DNA of 64,000 nt from an uncultured Prevotellaceae bacterium (GCA_902775605.1 CACYNE010000009.1:1-64000); one strand, 5' to 3'; counted from the first letter of the stretch, positions 42,948-53,159 are shown. Notes: generated by a model from the letters alone, not told the origin. Numbers and translations are program-made.

Positions 42948-42984
42948 ATAACAATCGATATTAATAATTTAAAGTTTTAGAATT

Positions 42985-43683
42985 ATGGAAGACAAACTGA
43001 AGATTTTGCTTTGCGAGGACGACGAGAACCTCGGAATGCTGTTGCGTGAGTATCTGGCCGCTAAGGGTTACGAAGCAGAACTGTGCCCCGATGGCGAGGC
43101 TGGTTTCAAGGCCTTTATGAAGACCAAGTTCGATATCTGCGTTCTCGACGTGATGATGCCTAAGAAAGACGGCTTCACATTGGCTCAGGAGATTCGTTCT
43201 GCCAACGCCGAGATTCCCATCATCTTCCTCACCGCCAAGACGCTGAAGGAGGATATCCTTGAAGGCTTCAAACTGGGTGCCGACGACTATATTACCAAGC
43301 CCTTCTCGATGGAGGAACTCGTATTCCGTATTGAGGCCATCCTGCGCCGCGTACGTGGTAAGAAGAACAAGGAGTCAACCGTTTATCGCATCGGCAACTT
43401 CATCTTCGACACACAGAAGCAGCTGCTCACCATGGGCGACAACCAGACCAAGCTCACCACCAAGGAGAACGAGCTGCTGGCACTGCTCTGCAGCCACGCC
43501 AACGAGATTCTGCAGCGCGACTTTGCCCTGAAGACCATCTGGATTGACGACAACTACTTCAATGCCCGCTCAATGGATGTGTATATCACCAAGCTTCGCA
43601 AGCACCTGAAGGACGACCCACAGATCGAGATCATCAATATCCACGGCAAGGGCTATAAGCTCATCACACCCGAGGAGGATTAA
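42985..43683 (+). CDS. rprY: RprY-type OmpR-family response regulator
   Basis: This 232-residue regulator has a receiver domain with D12/D13, the phospho-acceptor D55 in V-L-D-V-M-M-P-K, T in F-L-T-A-K, and K in Y-I-T-K-P-F; a winged-helix output domain follows (D-V-Y-I-T-K-L-R-K-H-L-K). The phrase L-L-C-E-D-D-E-N-L-G-M-L-L-R-E-Y-L and N-Y-F-N-A-R-S-M-D-V-Y match Bacteroides RprY closely. It should be phosphorylated by the kinase just upstream. Confidence 0.92.
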   Translation: MEDKLKILLCEDDENLGMLLREYLAAKGYEAELCPDGEAGFKAFMKTKFDICVLDVMMPKKDGFTLAQEIRSANAEIPIIFLTAKTLKEDILEGFKLGADDYITKPFSMEELVFRIEAILRRVRGKKNKESTVYRIGNFIFDTQKQLLTMGDNQTKLTTKENELLALLCSHANEILQRDFALKTIWIDDNYFNARSMDVYITKLRKHLKDDPQIEIINIHGKGYKLITPEED

Positions 43684-43709
43684 TCTATCAGGGATAAAAA
43701 CTAGACGGT

Positions 43710-44897
43710 GTGAAAAAGTTATTGATGATACTGGCCTGCGTGCTGACAACAGGCATCGCACAGGCCCAAGAGCACTGGGTGGGCACATGGGGCACGGCTC
43801 CGCAACTGGTGGAGCGCCACAACAACCCACCCCAGCCCGGGCTCTCGAACAACTCGCTGCGCGAAATTGTGCAGGTGTCAATTGGCGGCAAGAAGGTTCG
43901 TCTGAAGCTGACCAACGAGTTTAGTGAGGAACCCACAGAGATCAAAGGCGTAGAACTGTCTATCGCCAAGACTGCCGGCAGCAGTAGCGAGATTGACGAG
44001 CAATCGACAGTCAAGGTGACGTTCAATGGCAGCGAGTCGGTGACAATGCCCGCCAAGGGCAAGGTGACATCAGACGCCGTGGATTTCACTATCGGCGAAC
44101 GCGAAAACGTGGCCATCACCATTCACTATGGTGCCACATCGCCCAGCGTCAGCGGACACCCGGGATCACGCACGACATCGTATCTGAAGGCTGGCAACAC
44201 CAGCGACTTCACTGATGCCATCCGCACGGACCACTGGTATAACATCCTAGCGCTGGAGGTGGATGCTCCGAAGAAAGCCGGCGCCGTGGTCATTCTGGGC
44301 AACTCGATTACCGACGGAAGAGGCTCTACGACGAACGAGCAGAACCGCTGGGCCGACGTACTGTCGCGCCGACTGCTGAAGAACAAGAAGACGCGCCAGG
44401 TGGGTGTGCTCAACATGGGTATCGGCGGCAACTGCGTACTGGGTGGCGGCTTAGGCCCTGCCGGCGTGAAGCGCTATCCCCGCGACCTGTTCCAGCAGGA
44501 GGGCGTGAAGTGGATCATCCTCTTCGAGGCTGTCAACGACCTGGGCTATAGCCGCAACGGCGTGCAGACGGCAGAGCGCATCATCGAGGTGTATAAGCAG
44601 ATTATCACCGAGGCTCACCAGAAGGGCATCCGCGTGTTTGGTGCAACCATCACCCCATTCAAGGGTAACAACTACTTCTCGGAGGATCATGAGAAGGGGC
44701 GCAGCACGCTGAACGAATGGATTCGCACAACGAAGGAGTTGGACGGCGTGATTGACTTTGACCAGGCCGTTCGCAATCCTGACGACCCGCAGGCCATGAA
44801 GAGCGACTTCCTCTTTGAGAACGACTGGCTGCATCTGAATGCCAAAGGCTATGAGACGATGGGCAACGCCATCGACCTGAAGCTGTTCAGCAAATAA
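43710..44897 (+). CDS. secreted SGNH/GDSL hydrolase
   Basis: This 395-residue protein starts at a GTG, supported by the signal peptide (1-20, ending A-Q-A-Q). An N-terminal beta-sandwich (about 25-190) precedes the SGNH domain: G-N-S-I-T-D-G (Ser199) as block I, G-I-G-G-N as block II, and the D-x-x-H pair in N-D-W-L-H. It should cleave acyl or acetyl esters of carbohydrates outside the cytoplasm. It follows rprXY by 27 nt and could be in that operon. A 22-bp repeat array begins 4 nt after the stop. Confidence 0.85.
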   Translation: MKKLLMILACVLTTGIAQAQEHWVGTWGTAPQLVERHNNPPQPGLSNNSLREIVQVSIGGKKVRLKLTNEFSEEPTEIKGVELSIAKTAGSSSEIDEQSTVKVTFNGSESVTMPAKGKVTSDAVDFTIGERENVAITIHYGATSPSVSGHPGSRTTSYLKAGNTSDFTDAIRTDHWYNILALEVDAPKKAGAVVILGNSITDGRGSTTNEQNRWADVLSRRLLKNKKTRQVGVLNMGIGGNCVLGGGLGPAGVKRYPRDLFQQEGVKWIILFEAVNDLGYSRNGVQTAERIIEVYKQIITEAHQKGIRVFGATITPFKGNNYFSEDHEKGRSTLNEWIRTTKELDGVIDFDQAVRNPDDPQAMKSDFLFENDWLHLNAKGYETMGNAIDLKLFSK

Positions 44898-44900
44898 AAC

Positions 44901-45054
44901 TCAATGAGTTAGCACACTAAACTCAATGAATCAGCATGCAAAAGTCAGTGAATTAGCATGCAAAAGTCTATGAGTTAGCATGCAAAAGTCTATGAGTTAG
45001 CACTCGTAAGTATGGCACTTACATACAAAAAGTATGGCACTTCCGTATAAGAAG
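44901..45054 (+). repeat. seven-unit tandem array with 22-bp period
   Basis: Seven units of exactly 22 bp run from 44901 to 45054. Units 2-5 share a core such as GAGTTAGCATGCAAAAG with a few changes; unit 1 differs more, and units 6 and 7 share TATGGCACTT. The last unit forms part of the terminator hairpin at 45027-45067. There are no spacers, so it is not a CRISPR. Confidence 0.85.
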
Positions 45055-45067
45055 TGCCATACTTTTT
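45027..45067. terminator. strong two-way terminator
   Basis: A perfect 17-bp stem with a 7-nt loop, A-tract on one side and T-tract on the other, separates the plus-strand SGNH hydrolase from the minus-strand pfkA. Confidence 0.9.
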
Positions 45068-45090
45068 ATGCTATTGATATCGTTTGACGA

Positions 45091-46068
45091 CTAAATGCTC
45101 AGTTCATCGAGCACCTTGATCAATCCCTTGTTGAAAGGCTTGTCGCTACGGATAGCCTCAGAGAAAGGCACAAAGACCACCTCATTGTTGCGCACGCCAA
45201 TCATCACGTTGCGCTGTCCCTGCATCAAGGCCTTGATAGCACCTACACCAGTACGGCTGGCCAAGATGCGATCATGAGCCGATGGACTACCACCACGCTG
45301 CATGTGACCCAGGATAGAGACACGCACATCGAACTCGGGGAACTCTTTCTTCACACGGTCGGCATAGTAGAGAGCACCGCACTTTGGACTCTCGCTGACA
45401 ATGACAATACATGATTTCTTTGACTTGCGGATGCCGCGTGCCATGAAGTCCTTCAGTTGGTCAGCATCGGTTTCTTCCTCGGGGATGAGGGCAGCCTCAG
45501 CACCACAGGCGATGGCAGAATTAAGAGCCAAGAAGCCAGCATCGCGTCCCATCACCTCGACAAAGAAGATACGCTCATGCGAGTTGGCAGTATCGCGGAT
45601 GCGGTCCACGCACTCCATGATGGTATTCATCGTGGTGTCATAGCCAATGGTAGAGTCGGTGCCATAGAGGTCGTTATCAATCGTACCAGGCAGACCCACA
45701 ACGGGGAAATCATACTCCATAGCAAAGTTACGGGCACCAGTCAGCGAACCGTTGCCACCAATCACCACCAGTGCATCGATACCCTCACGCTGGCAGGTCT
45801 CATAGGCCTTCGCCATACCCTCAGGTGTCATAAACTCCTTAGAGCGGGCTGTCTTGAGGATGGTGCCACCACGGGTGATGATACCCGAGACATTCTCTGT
45901 TGTAAAGGTTTCGACCTCACCCTTGATGAGTCCATCGTAACCACGATAGATGCCCTTAATCGTAAAGCCGTTGCAGATGCCACTACGTGTCACGGCACGA
46001 ATGGCCGCATTCATACCAGGAGCATCGCCTCCTGAAGTCAGAATGCCGATAGTCTTTATTTTTGTCAT
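45091..46068 (-). CDS. pfkA: ATP-dependent 6-phosphofructokinase
   Basis: This 325-residue enzyme phosphorylates fructose 6-phosphate in glycolysis. Motifs: [27 protein letters not shown] at the ATP site, and P-G-T-I-D-N-D with the catalytic Asp. The G-N-G-S form (instead of G-D-G-S) at the ATP loop is worth noting, since the Gly-Gly-Asp type typifies ATP use. The open frame extends to 46116, but this overlaps nhaD; M17 at 46068 is the start that fits the fold. Confidence 0.9.
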   Translation of the reverse strand: MTKIKTIGILTSGGDAPGMNAAIRAVTRSGICNGFTIKGIYRGYDGLIKGEVETFTTENVSGIITRGGTILKTARSKEFMTPEGMAKAYETCQREGIDALVVIGGNGSLTGARNFAMEYDFPVVGLPGTIDNDLYGTDSTIGYDTTMNTIMECVDRIRDTANSHERIFFVEVMGRDAGFLALNSAIACGAEAALIPEEETDADQLKDFMARGIRKSKKSCIVIVSESPKCGALYYADRVKKEFPEFDVRVSILGHMQRGGSPSAHDRILASRTGVGAIKALMQGQRNVMIGVRNNEVVFVPFSEAIRSDKPFNKGLIKVLDELSI

Positions 46069-46093
46069 AGTGTAGTTAAAATAGTAGGAACAA

Positions 46094-47467
46094 TCAAGAG
46101 AAAAGCATAAACTCACCCCAGAGGATGCCCAAGCCTAAGATCCATCCCAGAAAGACCTTGAACGAGATGTTCTTGAAGTACCATCCAAAATGGATATGCT
46201 CCATCTTCATCAGGGCCAAGCCACACACGGTACCCACAGAGAGCAGACAGCCTCCAACGGCGGTACAGTAGGCAATGACTTTCCAATAAAGACCATGCTG
46301 GGCATAGTCGCCTGCGCTCCAGATATCATAGAGCGAGATGCCAGAAGCAGCAATGGTGAACGAGTCAACCAGACTGCTGAGAAGACCGGAGATGATACCG
46401 ACAACCCAGATATCACCTATCGTGGCATCCATCCAGTCGGCTACATCGGTAAAGACGCCTGTTTCAGACACCACGCCAAGACCCAGCATGATGCCCATCA
46501 CAAAGAGGACCTGCTGGATAGCCTCGTACTGAATGACACGAGGAATACGGCGCTGCGACATCTGATCAGCATCCATGAATTTGCGATTAAAAGCCTCGTT
46601 GACCACCCACAACAGCGACAGCACAACAAGTGCACCAAGGAAGGCAGGCAAACGGGTGATGCTGAGGAAGGTGGGAATGAACCACAGTCCACCAAGTCCC
46701 ACAAAGAGCATCAGCATGCGCTGCCATCGGTTCAGGCGGGTGTCATCACCACGAAACGGTGCCGTGCCCCAATCCACGTCCAGACGATTGGGCAACTGAC
46801 GACCAATGAGCAGCGTGGGAACAATCCATGCCACCAGGGCGGGCAGTGCCAGATATGACGAGAAATCGGTGGCTGTGACAGCCTCGTTACCCCAAAGCAG
46901 AAGTCCTGTGGGGTCGCCAATCACTGTAAAGCATCCACCACAGACTGCTGCCAGCACCACGGCAGAGCCAATGAGCATGCGCTGGGCGCGATTCTTGACG
47001 CTGCTATGCATGATGATCAGCATGACAATGGTTGTGGTGAGGTTGTCAATATTGGCGGAAAGGAGGAAGGTAGCCAAGGTGATGGTCCACAGCAGGCGAT
47101 TAGAGTTGCGGGTGCGAATCCATTCGTTGATAAAGTCAAAGCATCCGTTGGTGTTCAGAATCTCAATGATTGACATTGTGGCCAACAGATACATGACAAT
47201 GGCGGCTGCCTTGCCCACATAGTTCAAGAACACATTCTCATAGATGAAGTTCTTGACGGTATCACTGGTAGAGGCACTCTCGCCCAGAAACTCTCCGTAG
47301 GCCCCAGAGTGCATATCCATCACGAAGTCAGTTCCCCAACTGATGTAAACCACCCACCCGATGGCAGCCAAGAAGATACTGATAGCCGCCTTGTTGACCC
47401 CAGTGAGATGGGTGGTGGCAATCAGTAAGTAGCTGAACAGCAGGAGTATGACAATAATCGGTGTCAT
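46094..47467 (-). CDS. nhaD: NhaD-type Na+/H+ antiporter
   Basis: This 457-residue polytopic membrane protein has about 12 membrane segments and motifs of the NhaD/ion-transporter superfamily: [11 protein letters not shown] near residue 134, [13 protein letters not shown] at about 185, and [13 protein letters not shown]. It exchanges Na+ for H+ across the inner membrane. It is read between the ompH-like gene and pfkA. Confidence 0.88.
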   Translation of the reverse strand: MTPIIVILLLFSYLLIATTHLTGVNKAAISIFLAAIGWVVYISWGTDFVMDMHSGAYGEFLGESASTSDTVKNFIYENVFLNYVGKAAAIVMYLLATMSIIEILNTNGCFDFINEWIRTRNSNRLLWTITLATFLLSANIDNLTTTIVMLIIMHSSVKNRAQRMLIGSAVVLAAVCGGCFTVIGDPTGLLLWGNEAVTATDFSSYLALPALVAWIVPTLLIGRQLPNRLDVDWGTAPFRGDDTRLNRWQRMLMLFVGLGGLWFIPTFLSITRLPAFLGALVVLSLLWVVNEAFNRKFMDADQMSQRRIPRVIQYEAIQQVLFVMGIMLGLGVVSETGVFTDVADWMDATIGDIWVVGIISGLLSSLVDSFTIAASGISLYDIWSAGDYAQHGLYWKVIAYCTAVGGCLLSVGTVCGLALMKMEHIHFGWYFKNISFKVFLGWILGLGILWGEFMLFS

Positions 47468-47492
47468 CAGTAGAGAAACTTCTCGTTAATCG

Positions 47493-48101
47493 TTATTTCT
47501 TTTCAGCGTCGGCGCTCTTGGCGTCCTTCTTATAACGCTTGTTCATGCCATTCACCACCTCGGTAGTGATGTCGAAACGCTTGTCGGCATAGAGCACGGC
47601 TGCCTTGTTGACAATCATATCAAACTTCTTAGCCTTGTTATAGTCGGCGAGGAAGTTGTCCAGGCTGTCCTGAAAGGCCTGCAGGAACTTCTGCTGCTCG
47701 CTGGCCAGCTCGTTCTCAAGGCGCTGCTGAAGAGCCAGGATGTTCTGCTGCTCACGCTGCAGTGAAGCCTGCTCAGCCTCAGCCTGCTCACGACTGGTGA
47801 AGCCGTTGCTCTGCAACTTCTGCTGGAAGGCAGCGGCCTTCTTGTCGAGCTGCTGACTCTTGGCCTGAATGGTATTACGTGCGTTGGTGCTCTTCTTCTC
47901 AAGTTCAAGCGACTTCTGCTTGGCAAACTCATACTGAGATGTCAGGGAGTCAATCTCAATATAGGCAATACGCATGCCGTCAGCAGATGCTGCTACCTCT
48001 GCCACGGGCTCCTCGTCCATCTTGGGGGCAGAGTTGTTACATGAATTAAAGACTAAGGCTACAGCCAGAAGTGCATAAGCACGAAAGATGTTCTTTTTCA
48101 T
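47493..48101 (-). CDS. OmpH/Skp-like lipoprotein
   Basis: This 202-residue protein has a lipoprotein signal with Cys21 (F-N-S-C), then a long amphipathic coiled coil (about 50-160, rich in Q, E and A; Q-R-E-Q-Q-N-I-L-A-L-Q-Q-R) and the C-terminal OmpH-type K-F-D-M-I-V-N-K-A-A-V-L-Y. Skp-type proteins bind unfolded outer-membrane proteins in the periplasm. The frame goes back to 48164, but the signal peptide fixes the start at 48101. Confidence 0.8.
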   Translation of the reverse strand: MKKNIFRAYALLAVALVFNSCNNSAPKMDEEPVAEVAASADGMRIAYIEIDSLTSQYEFAKQKSLELEKKSTNARNTIQAKSQQLDKKAAAFQQKLQSNGFTSREQAEAEQASLQREQQNILALQQRLENELASEQQKFLQAFQDSLDNFLADYNKAKKFDMIVNKAAVLYADKRFDITTEVVNGMNKRYKKDAKSADAEKK

Positions 48102-48114
48102 TTCTGTTATGTTA

Positions 48115-48327
48115 TTAATTTGAATGTTCCTTGACTGCCAAACGACGGGGTTTGCGCTGCTCACGATCCTGGTCCATCACACAGTGGATACCACGCTGAC
48201 GCATGGCCTTCGAGTCATGAATATGCTGAGAGGTGAAGCGTCCGTCCTTCAGGAAAAACAGTTTAATGCACAAAAATGCCATAGATATAGCAATTATTAA
48301 CGTGCAGATAGCAATTATTTCACTCAT
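48115..48327 (-). CDS. small single-pass membrane protein
   Basis: This 70-residue protein has one membrane segment (about 4-24, I-I-A-I-C-T-L-I-I-A-I-S-M-A-F) and a basic cytoplasmic tail. I do not recognise it. It precedes the ompH-like gene by 13 nt and is the first gene of the ompH-nhaD-pfkA operon, with a -7 box 20 nt upstream. Confidence 0.6.
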   Translation of the reverse strand: MSEIIAICTLIIAISMAFLCIKLFFLKDGRFTSQHIHDSKAMRQRGIHCVMDQDREQRKPRRLAVKEHSN

Positions 48328-48333
48328 TTTTTG

Positions 48334-48341
48334 TAACTTTG
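48334..48341 (+). promoter_or_regulatory. -7 box for pepD
   Basis: TAACTTTG, 54 nt before the pepD start and only 6 nt from an opposed -7 box. Confidence 0.55.
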
Positions 48342-48347
48342 CGGGTG

Positions 48348-48355
48348 CAAAGGTA
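48348..48355 (-). promoter_or_regulatory. -7 box for the small-protein/ompH/nhaD/pfkA operon
   Basis: TACCTTTG on the minus strand, 20 nt from the ATG at 48327; opposed to and overlapping the pepD promoter. Confidence 0.55.
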
Positions 48356-48395
48356 ATAATTAAAAATTAAACATTATATCAATAAAACATTAAAA

Positions 48396-49847
48396 ATGAA
48401 TAAAAGTGATTTAAAACCTGCTTCGGTATTCGAGCAATTTGCAAAGATTAACGAAATTCCACGTCCCTCGAAACGCGAAGAGAAGATGATTGAATACCTC
48501 AAGAACTGGGGCGAGAGCCACAATCTTGAGACCAAAGTTGACGAAACTGGCAATGTGTTGATACGCAAACCTGCCACCAAGGGCTACGAGAATCGCAAGA
48601 CGGTGATCCTGCAGAGCCACATGGATATGGTGTGCGACAAGCTGGTGGATGTTGACTTCGACTTCGACAAGGATGCCATCCAGACCTATATCGACGGCGA
48701 CTGGCTGAAGGCCAAGGGCACCACACTGGGTGCTGACGACGGCATCGGCTGTGCCATTGAGTTGGCCATCCTCGAGGCTACCGACATTGAGCACGGTCCG
48801 CTGGAGTGTGTCTTCACTCGCGATGAGGAGACTGGCCTGAGCGGTGCAGAGGGCATGAAGGCTGGTTTCATGACTGGCGACTACCTGATTAACCTGGACT
48901 CTGAGGACGAGGGTGAGATGTTTGTGAGCTGCGCCGGTGGTCGCAACACCCAGGCCAAGTTCACCTTCAAGCGCGAAGAGGCTGCTGCTGGTTCGTTCTT
49001 CCTGCGTGCCCAGCTCAAGGGCCTGACAGGCGGACACTCTGGCGACGACATCAACAAAAAGCGCGCCAACGCCATCAAGCTGCTGGGTCGCTTCCTGTTC
49101 CAGACCATGAACCGCTATGAGGGCGTGCGTCTGGCTCAGTTCCACTCTGGCAAACTGCACAACGCCATCCCCCGCGATGGCATGTTTGTCATCGCTGTTC
49201 CCAATGCCGTGAAGGAGAATGTCAAGGCCGACTGGAACGTCTTTGCCGCTCAGGTGGAGGACGAGTTCCATGTCACCGACACCCAGATGGTGTGGACCAT
49301 GGAGAGCACCGATGCCGAACCTGTCATCGAGGCTCAGGTGGCTCGCAACTTCGTATGGGCATTGCAGGCTGTGGACAATGGCATCTATGCCATCTGCCAG
49401 GATCCCGAGTTGAATGGCATGGTGGAGACTTCCAGCAACATCGCTGCCATCCACTCTGCCGAAACTGAGATTACCATCCTCTCGTCACAGCGTTCTAACG
49501 TGATGTCCAACCTCGACAACATGTGCGCCACCATCGTGGCCACCTTCCAGTTGGCAGGTGCCGAGGCTCACAGCAGCGACGGCTATCCTGCCTGGAAGAT
49601 GAGAGCAGAGAGCAAGCTGCGCGACACGGTCGTTGAGACTTATAAGGAGTTGTTTGGCAAGGAGCCCGTGGTTCGCGGCATTCACGCCGGACTGGAGTGC
49701 GGTCTGTTCTCAGAGCGCTATCCCAACATTGACATGATTTCGTTTGGTCCCACCCTGCGTGATGTTCATACGCCCGACGAGCGTCTGTACATCCCCACCG
49801 TCCAGATGGTTTGGGATCATCTGCTACTTGTACTGAAGCGCATCTAA
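48396..49847 (+). CDS. pepD: aminoacyl-histidine dipeptidase (M20 PepD)
   Basis: This 483-residue zinc peptidase cleaves Xaa-His and other dipeptides. Family motifs: H-M-D-M-V-C-D (first zinc His/Asp), T-L-G-A-D-D-G-I-G (bridging Asp), the catalytic R-D-E-E-T-G-L-S-G-A, and H-A-G-L-E-C-G near the end. The lid domain with G-G-H-S-G-D is present. No signal peptide, so cytoplasmic. Together with the C69 dipeptidase it points to amino acid use as carbon source. Confidence 0.93.
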   Translation: MNKSDLKPASVFEQFAKINEIPRPSKREEKMIEYLKNWGESHNLETKVDETGNVLIRKPATKGYENRKTVILQSHMDMVCDKLVDVDFDFDKDAIQTYIDGDWLKAKGTTLGADDGIGCAIELAILEATDIEHGPLECVFTRDEETGLSGAEGMKAGFMTGDYLINLDSEDEGEMFVSCAGGRNTQAKFTFKREEAAAGSFFLRAQLKGLTGGHSGDDINKKRANAIKLLGRFLFQTMNRYEGVRLAQFHSGKLHNAIPRDGMFVIAVPNAVKENVKADWNVFAAQVEDEFHVTDTQMVWTMESTDAEPVIEAQVARNFVWALQAVDNGIYAICQDPELNGMVETSSNIAAIHSAETEITILSSQRSNVMSNLDNMCATIVATFQLAGAEAHSSDGYPAWKMRAESKLRDTVVETYKELFGKEPVVRGIHAGLECGLFSERYPNIDMISFGPTLRDVHTPDERLYIPTVQMVWDHLLLVLKRI

Positions 49848-49857
49848 TATATATAAG

Positions 49858-52671
49858 GTGAGTCAGAAGTATATCGAGATAAAAGGAGCGCGCGTCAACA
49901 ATCTCAAGAATGTTGACGTGCGCATTCCCAGAAACAAGTTCGTAGTCATTGCGGGCGTATCGGGCAGCGGCAAGTCGTCGCTGGCATTCGACACGCTCTA
50001 TGCCGAGGGACAGCGTCGCTATGTAGAGAGTCTCTCGAGCTATGCCCGCCAGTTCCTGGGTCGTATGAACAAGCCGGAATGCGACTTCATCAAGGGCATT
50101 CCACCCGCCATCGCCATCGAGCAGAAAGTCATTGCCCGCAATCCGCGAAGCACCGTAGGCACATCGACGGAAATCTATGAGTATATGCGTCTGCTCTTCG
50201 CACGCATAGGCCACACCTTCTCGCCCATCAGCGGTGAAGAGGTGAAGCGTCACTCTACGGAAGACGTGGTGCAGAAGATGATGGAGTTTGGTGAGGGCAC
50301 GAAGTTCCTGGTGATGTCGCCCCTCATCAAGACTGAGGGACGCAGCGTGGAGCAGCAGCTCAAGGCCTATATCATGCAGGGCTACAGCCGCATCTTCGTC
50401 AACGGCGACGTGCAGCGTATCGACGATTTCCTAGAGAGCGGTGCTGAGGCTGCCGATATCCATATTGTCATTGACCGCTTGTCGGCATCGGGCAATAAGG
50501 AGACCATCGACCGTTTGGTTGACTCTGCAGAAACGGCCTTCTATGAAGGTCACGGAGAGATGCGTCTGATGATGCTGCCTGCTGGTCTGTCTTACGACTT
50601 CTCAACACGCTTCGAGGCTGACGGCATCACGTTCGAAGAGCCTAACGACCAACTGTTCTCATTCAACTCGCCTGCTGGAGCCTGTCCCGAGTGTCAGGGC
50701 TTCGGACAGATTATTGGTATCGACGAGAACCTGGTAGTTCCCGACCCCAGCCTCTCAGTCTATGAAGGCTGCGTGGTGTGTTGGCGTGGCGAGAAGATGG
50801 GTGAATGGAAGAACTGGTTCATCCAGCATGCTGCGAAAGATGACTTCCCGATATTCGAGCCTTATTTTAACCTGACACAGCAACAGAAGGACTGGCTGTG
50901 GCACGGCCTGCCTTCTGACAAGAGAACAAAAGAAAAACCTTGTATCGATGCCTTCTTCCAAATGGTGAAGGACAACCAATACAAGATTCAATACCGCGTG
51001 ATGCTGGCCCGCTATCGCGGCAAGACGGTATGCCCCACATGTCACGGCACACGTCTGAAACCCGAGGCGGAGTATGTTAAGATCAACGGACGCAGCATCA
51101 CCGATCTGGTGCAGATGCCCGTCATCAGACTGCAGGAATGGTTTGCCAAACTGGAATTGTCGGAGCACGACGCAGAGATAGGACGCCGACTGCTCACCGA
51201 GATTACCTCGCGCCTGCAGTTCCTATTGGACGTTGGTTTGGGTTATCTGACGCTGAACCGTCTGTCCAATTCACTGTCGGGCGGTGAGAGTCAGCGCATC
51301 AACCTCTGTACCTCATTGGGCAGCAGTCTGGTGGGTTCGCTCTATATCCTCGACGAGCCCAGCATCGGCTTACATTCTCGCGACACGGACCGTCTCATCA
51401 AGGTACTGAAAGAATTGCAGGCACTGGGCAACACGGTAGTAGTGGTGGAGCATGATGAAGAGATTATCAGGGCTGCCGACTACCTGATTGATGTGGGTCC
51501 GGACGCCGGACGCCTGGGCGGAGAAATAGTCTTTGCCGGCGAGCCCTCTAGTAAATCTAGTTCTTCTAGTACTTCTAGTAAATCTAGTACTTCTAGTAAC
51601 AAAAGCTACACCCTCGCCTATCTCTCTGGCGAAGAGACCATCCCCGTGCCTCAGAGCCGTCGCCCATGGAACCGTCACATCGACATCAAGGGAGCACGCA
51701 TGAACAACCTCAGAGGCATCGACGTGGAGATTCCTTTGAATGTGCTCACCGTGGTCACTGGTGTGTCGGGCTCAGGAAAGTCGAGCCTCATCAAGGGCAT
51801 CCTCTACCCTGCCCTGAAGCGACACTTAGGCGATGTGTGTGATGCACCCGGCGTCTTCAGCGGACTGTCAGGCGACATCAATGCCATCAAGCGCATCGAG
51901 TTTGTTGACCAGAATCCTATCGGCAAGTCCACACGTTCTAACCCGGCTACCTACGTCAAGGCGTGGGATGCCATCCGCGACCTGTATGCCGATCAGCCGT
52001 TGTCTCAGCAGATGGGCTTCACCCCTCAGTATTTCTCGTTCAATGCCGACGGTGGCCGATGCGACGAGTGTAAGGGTGTGGGCACCATCACCGTAGAGAT
52101 GCAGTTCATGGCAGACCTTGTGCTGGAGTGTGAGTCATGTCACGGCAAGCGCTTCAAGCATGACATCCTGGATGTGAGGTACGAAGGAAAGAACATCGAC
52201 GATGTGCTGAACATGACGATTACCGAGGCGATAGAGTTCTTCAGTAAGCACAAGCAGAAGACCATCATCAACCGTCTGAAGCCTTTGGAGGACGTAGGAC
52301 TGGGCTATATCAAACTGGGACAGAGCTCCAGCACTTTGTCTGGTGGTGAGAACCAGCGCGTAAAGTTGGCTTATTTCATTGGTCAGGAGAAGCAAGAGCC
52401 CACACTCTTCATCTTCGACGAGCCCACCACTGGTCTGCACTTCCATGACATCAAATGCCTCATGTCATCGATGGATGCCCTCATCTCAAGGGGCCACACC
52501 ATACTCATCATTGAGCATAACATGGATGTCATCAAACTGGCCGATCATATTATCGACCTGGGACCTGACGGTGGAGACAAGGGAGGAAACCTCGTTGCCA
52601 CTGGAACACCTGAAGAGGTGGCACAGTGCAAGAATAGTATAACGGGACAATACTTAAAGCTAAAATTATGA
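49858..52671 (+). CDS. uvrA: excinuclease ABC subunit A
   Basis: This 937-residue protein is the damage-recognition subunit of UvrABC. Both ATPase sites are intact: [10 protein letters not shown] (about 32-41) with L-S-G-G-E-S-Q-R-I, and [11 protein letters not shown] (about 640) with L-S-G-G-E-N-Q-R-V. Zinc sites read C-P-E-C-Q-G and C-D-E-C-K-G. It starts at GTG, 10 nt after pepD. Codons 564-581 are 18 residues of Ser, Thr, Lys and Asn from a six-unit 9-bp repeat, placed between the first signature domain and the second ATPase half. Confidence 0.95.
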   Translation: MSQKYIEIKGARVNNLKNVDVRIPRNKFVVIAGVSGSGKSSLAFDTLYAEGQRRYVESLSSYARQFLGRMNKPECDFIKGIPPAIAIEQKVIARNPRSTVGTSTEIYEYMRLLFARIGHTFSPISGEEVKRHSTEDVVQKMMEFGEGTKFLVMSPLIKTEGRSVEQQLKAYIMQGYSRIFVNGDVQRIDDFLESGAEAADIHIVIDRLSASGNKETIDRLVDSAETAFYEGHGEMRLMMLPAGLSYDFSTRFEADGITFEEPNDQLFSFNSPAGACPECQGFGQIIGIDENLVVPDPSLSVYEGCVVCWRGEKMGEWKNWFIQHAAKDDFPIFEPYFNLTQQQKDWLWHGLPSDKRTKEKPCIDAFFQMVKDNQYKIQYRVMLARYRGKTVCPTCHGTRLKPEAEYVKINGRSITDLVQMPVIRLQEWFAKLELSEHDAEIGRRLLTEITSRLQFLLDVGLGYLTLNRLSNSLSGGESQRINLCTSLGSSLVGSLYILDEPSIGLHSRDTDRLIKVLKELQALGNTVVVVEHDEEIIRAADYLIDVGPDAGRLGGEIVFAGEPSSKSSSSSTSSKSSTSSNKSYTLAYLSGEETIPVPQSRRPWNRHIDIKGARMNNLRGIDVEIPLNVLTVVTGVSGSGKSSLIKGILYPALKRHLGDVCDAPGVFSGLSGDINAIKRIEFVDQNPIGKSTRSNPATYVKAWDAIRDLYADQPLSQQMGFTPQYFSFNADGGRCDECKGVGTITVEMQFMADLVLECESCHGKRFKHDILDVRYEGKNIDDVLNMTITEAIEFFSKHKQKTIINRLKPLEDVGLGYIKLGQSSSTLSGGENQRVKLAYFIGQEKQEPTLFIFDEPTTGLHFHDIKCLMSSMDALISRGHTILIIEHNMDVIKLADHIIDLGPDGGDKGGNLVATGTPEEVAQCKNSITGQYLKLKL
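51547..51600 (+). repeat. six in-frame 9-bp TCTAGTnnn units inside uvrA
   Basis: Six perfect-phase units of 9 bp, each beginning TCTAGT, with the last three bases varying (AAA, TCT, ACT, AAA, ACT, AAC). They encode Ser-Ser-x six times. No gap or stop; the frame is kept. Confidence 0.9.
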
Positions 52672-53141
52672 AAGAACTGAATCTGAGACCTATCATCATG
52701 GAATATCAGATGGAGGAGTTGTCGAACGATGAGCAATTCCTGCTGTCAAAAGCCATTGAATCGACAAACAATAGTTATGCCAGGTACTCTCACTTCCATG
52801 TGGGAGCTGCCTTGCAACTGGAGAACGGTGAGGTTTTGCCTGGCTGTAATCAGGAGAATGCCGCCTTCCCTGCGGGCATCTGTGCAGAGCGATCTGCCAT
52901 CTTTGCCGCCGGAGCGCAATATCCCGATGTGGCTCCAGTGGCTCTGGCTATTGCTGCCCGTCAGCCCAACGGTGAACTGACGGAGGAGCCAGTGAGTCCT
53001 TGTGGCACCTGCCGACAGGTCATCATCGAGACAGAGACGCGGTTTAACAAGCCCCTGCGCATTCTGCTCTACGGCAAGAAAAAGGTATATGTGATGGATG
53101 GCATCAAGCACTTGATGCCCCTGTCATTTACAGAGTTCTAA
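52668..53141 (+). CDS. cdd: cytidine deaminase
   Basis: This 157-residue enzyme deaminates cytidine and deoxycytidine. The zinc site has C-A-E-R-S-A-I (Cys and catalytic Glu) and P-C-G-T-C-R-Q, with N-Q-E-N-A-A-F-P-A-G for substrate. Its ATG overlaps the uvrA stop (ATGA), so translation is probably coupled. Length is slightly over the usual 130-140. Confidence 0.93.
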   Translation: MKELNLRPIIMEYQMEELSNDEQFLLSKAIESTNNSYARYSHFHVGAALQLENGEVLPGCNQENAAFPAGICAERSAIFAAGAQYPDVAPVALAIAARQPNGELTEEPVSPCGTCRQVIIETETRFNKPLRILLYGKKKVYVMDGIKHLMPLSFTEF

Positions 53142-53159
53142 CGCTGTTGCTTGTTAGCT

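Noticed and set aside
44901-45054. CRISPR array
   Set aside because: Units are 22 bp back to back with no spacers between them, and no cas gene is in the window.
48411-49454. 347-codon minus-strand reading frame opposite pepD
   Set aside because: Shadow of the well-supported pepD gene; composition is not protein-like and there is no promoter.
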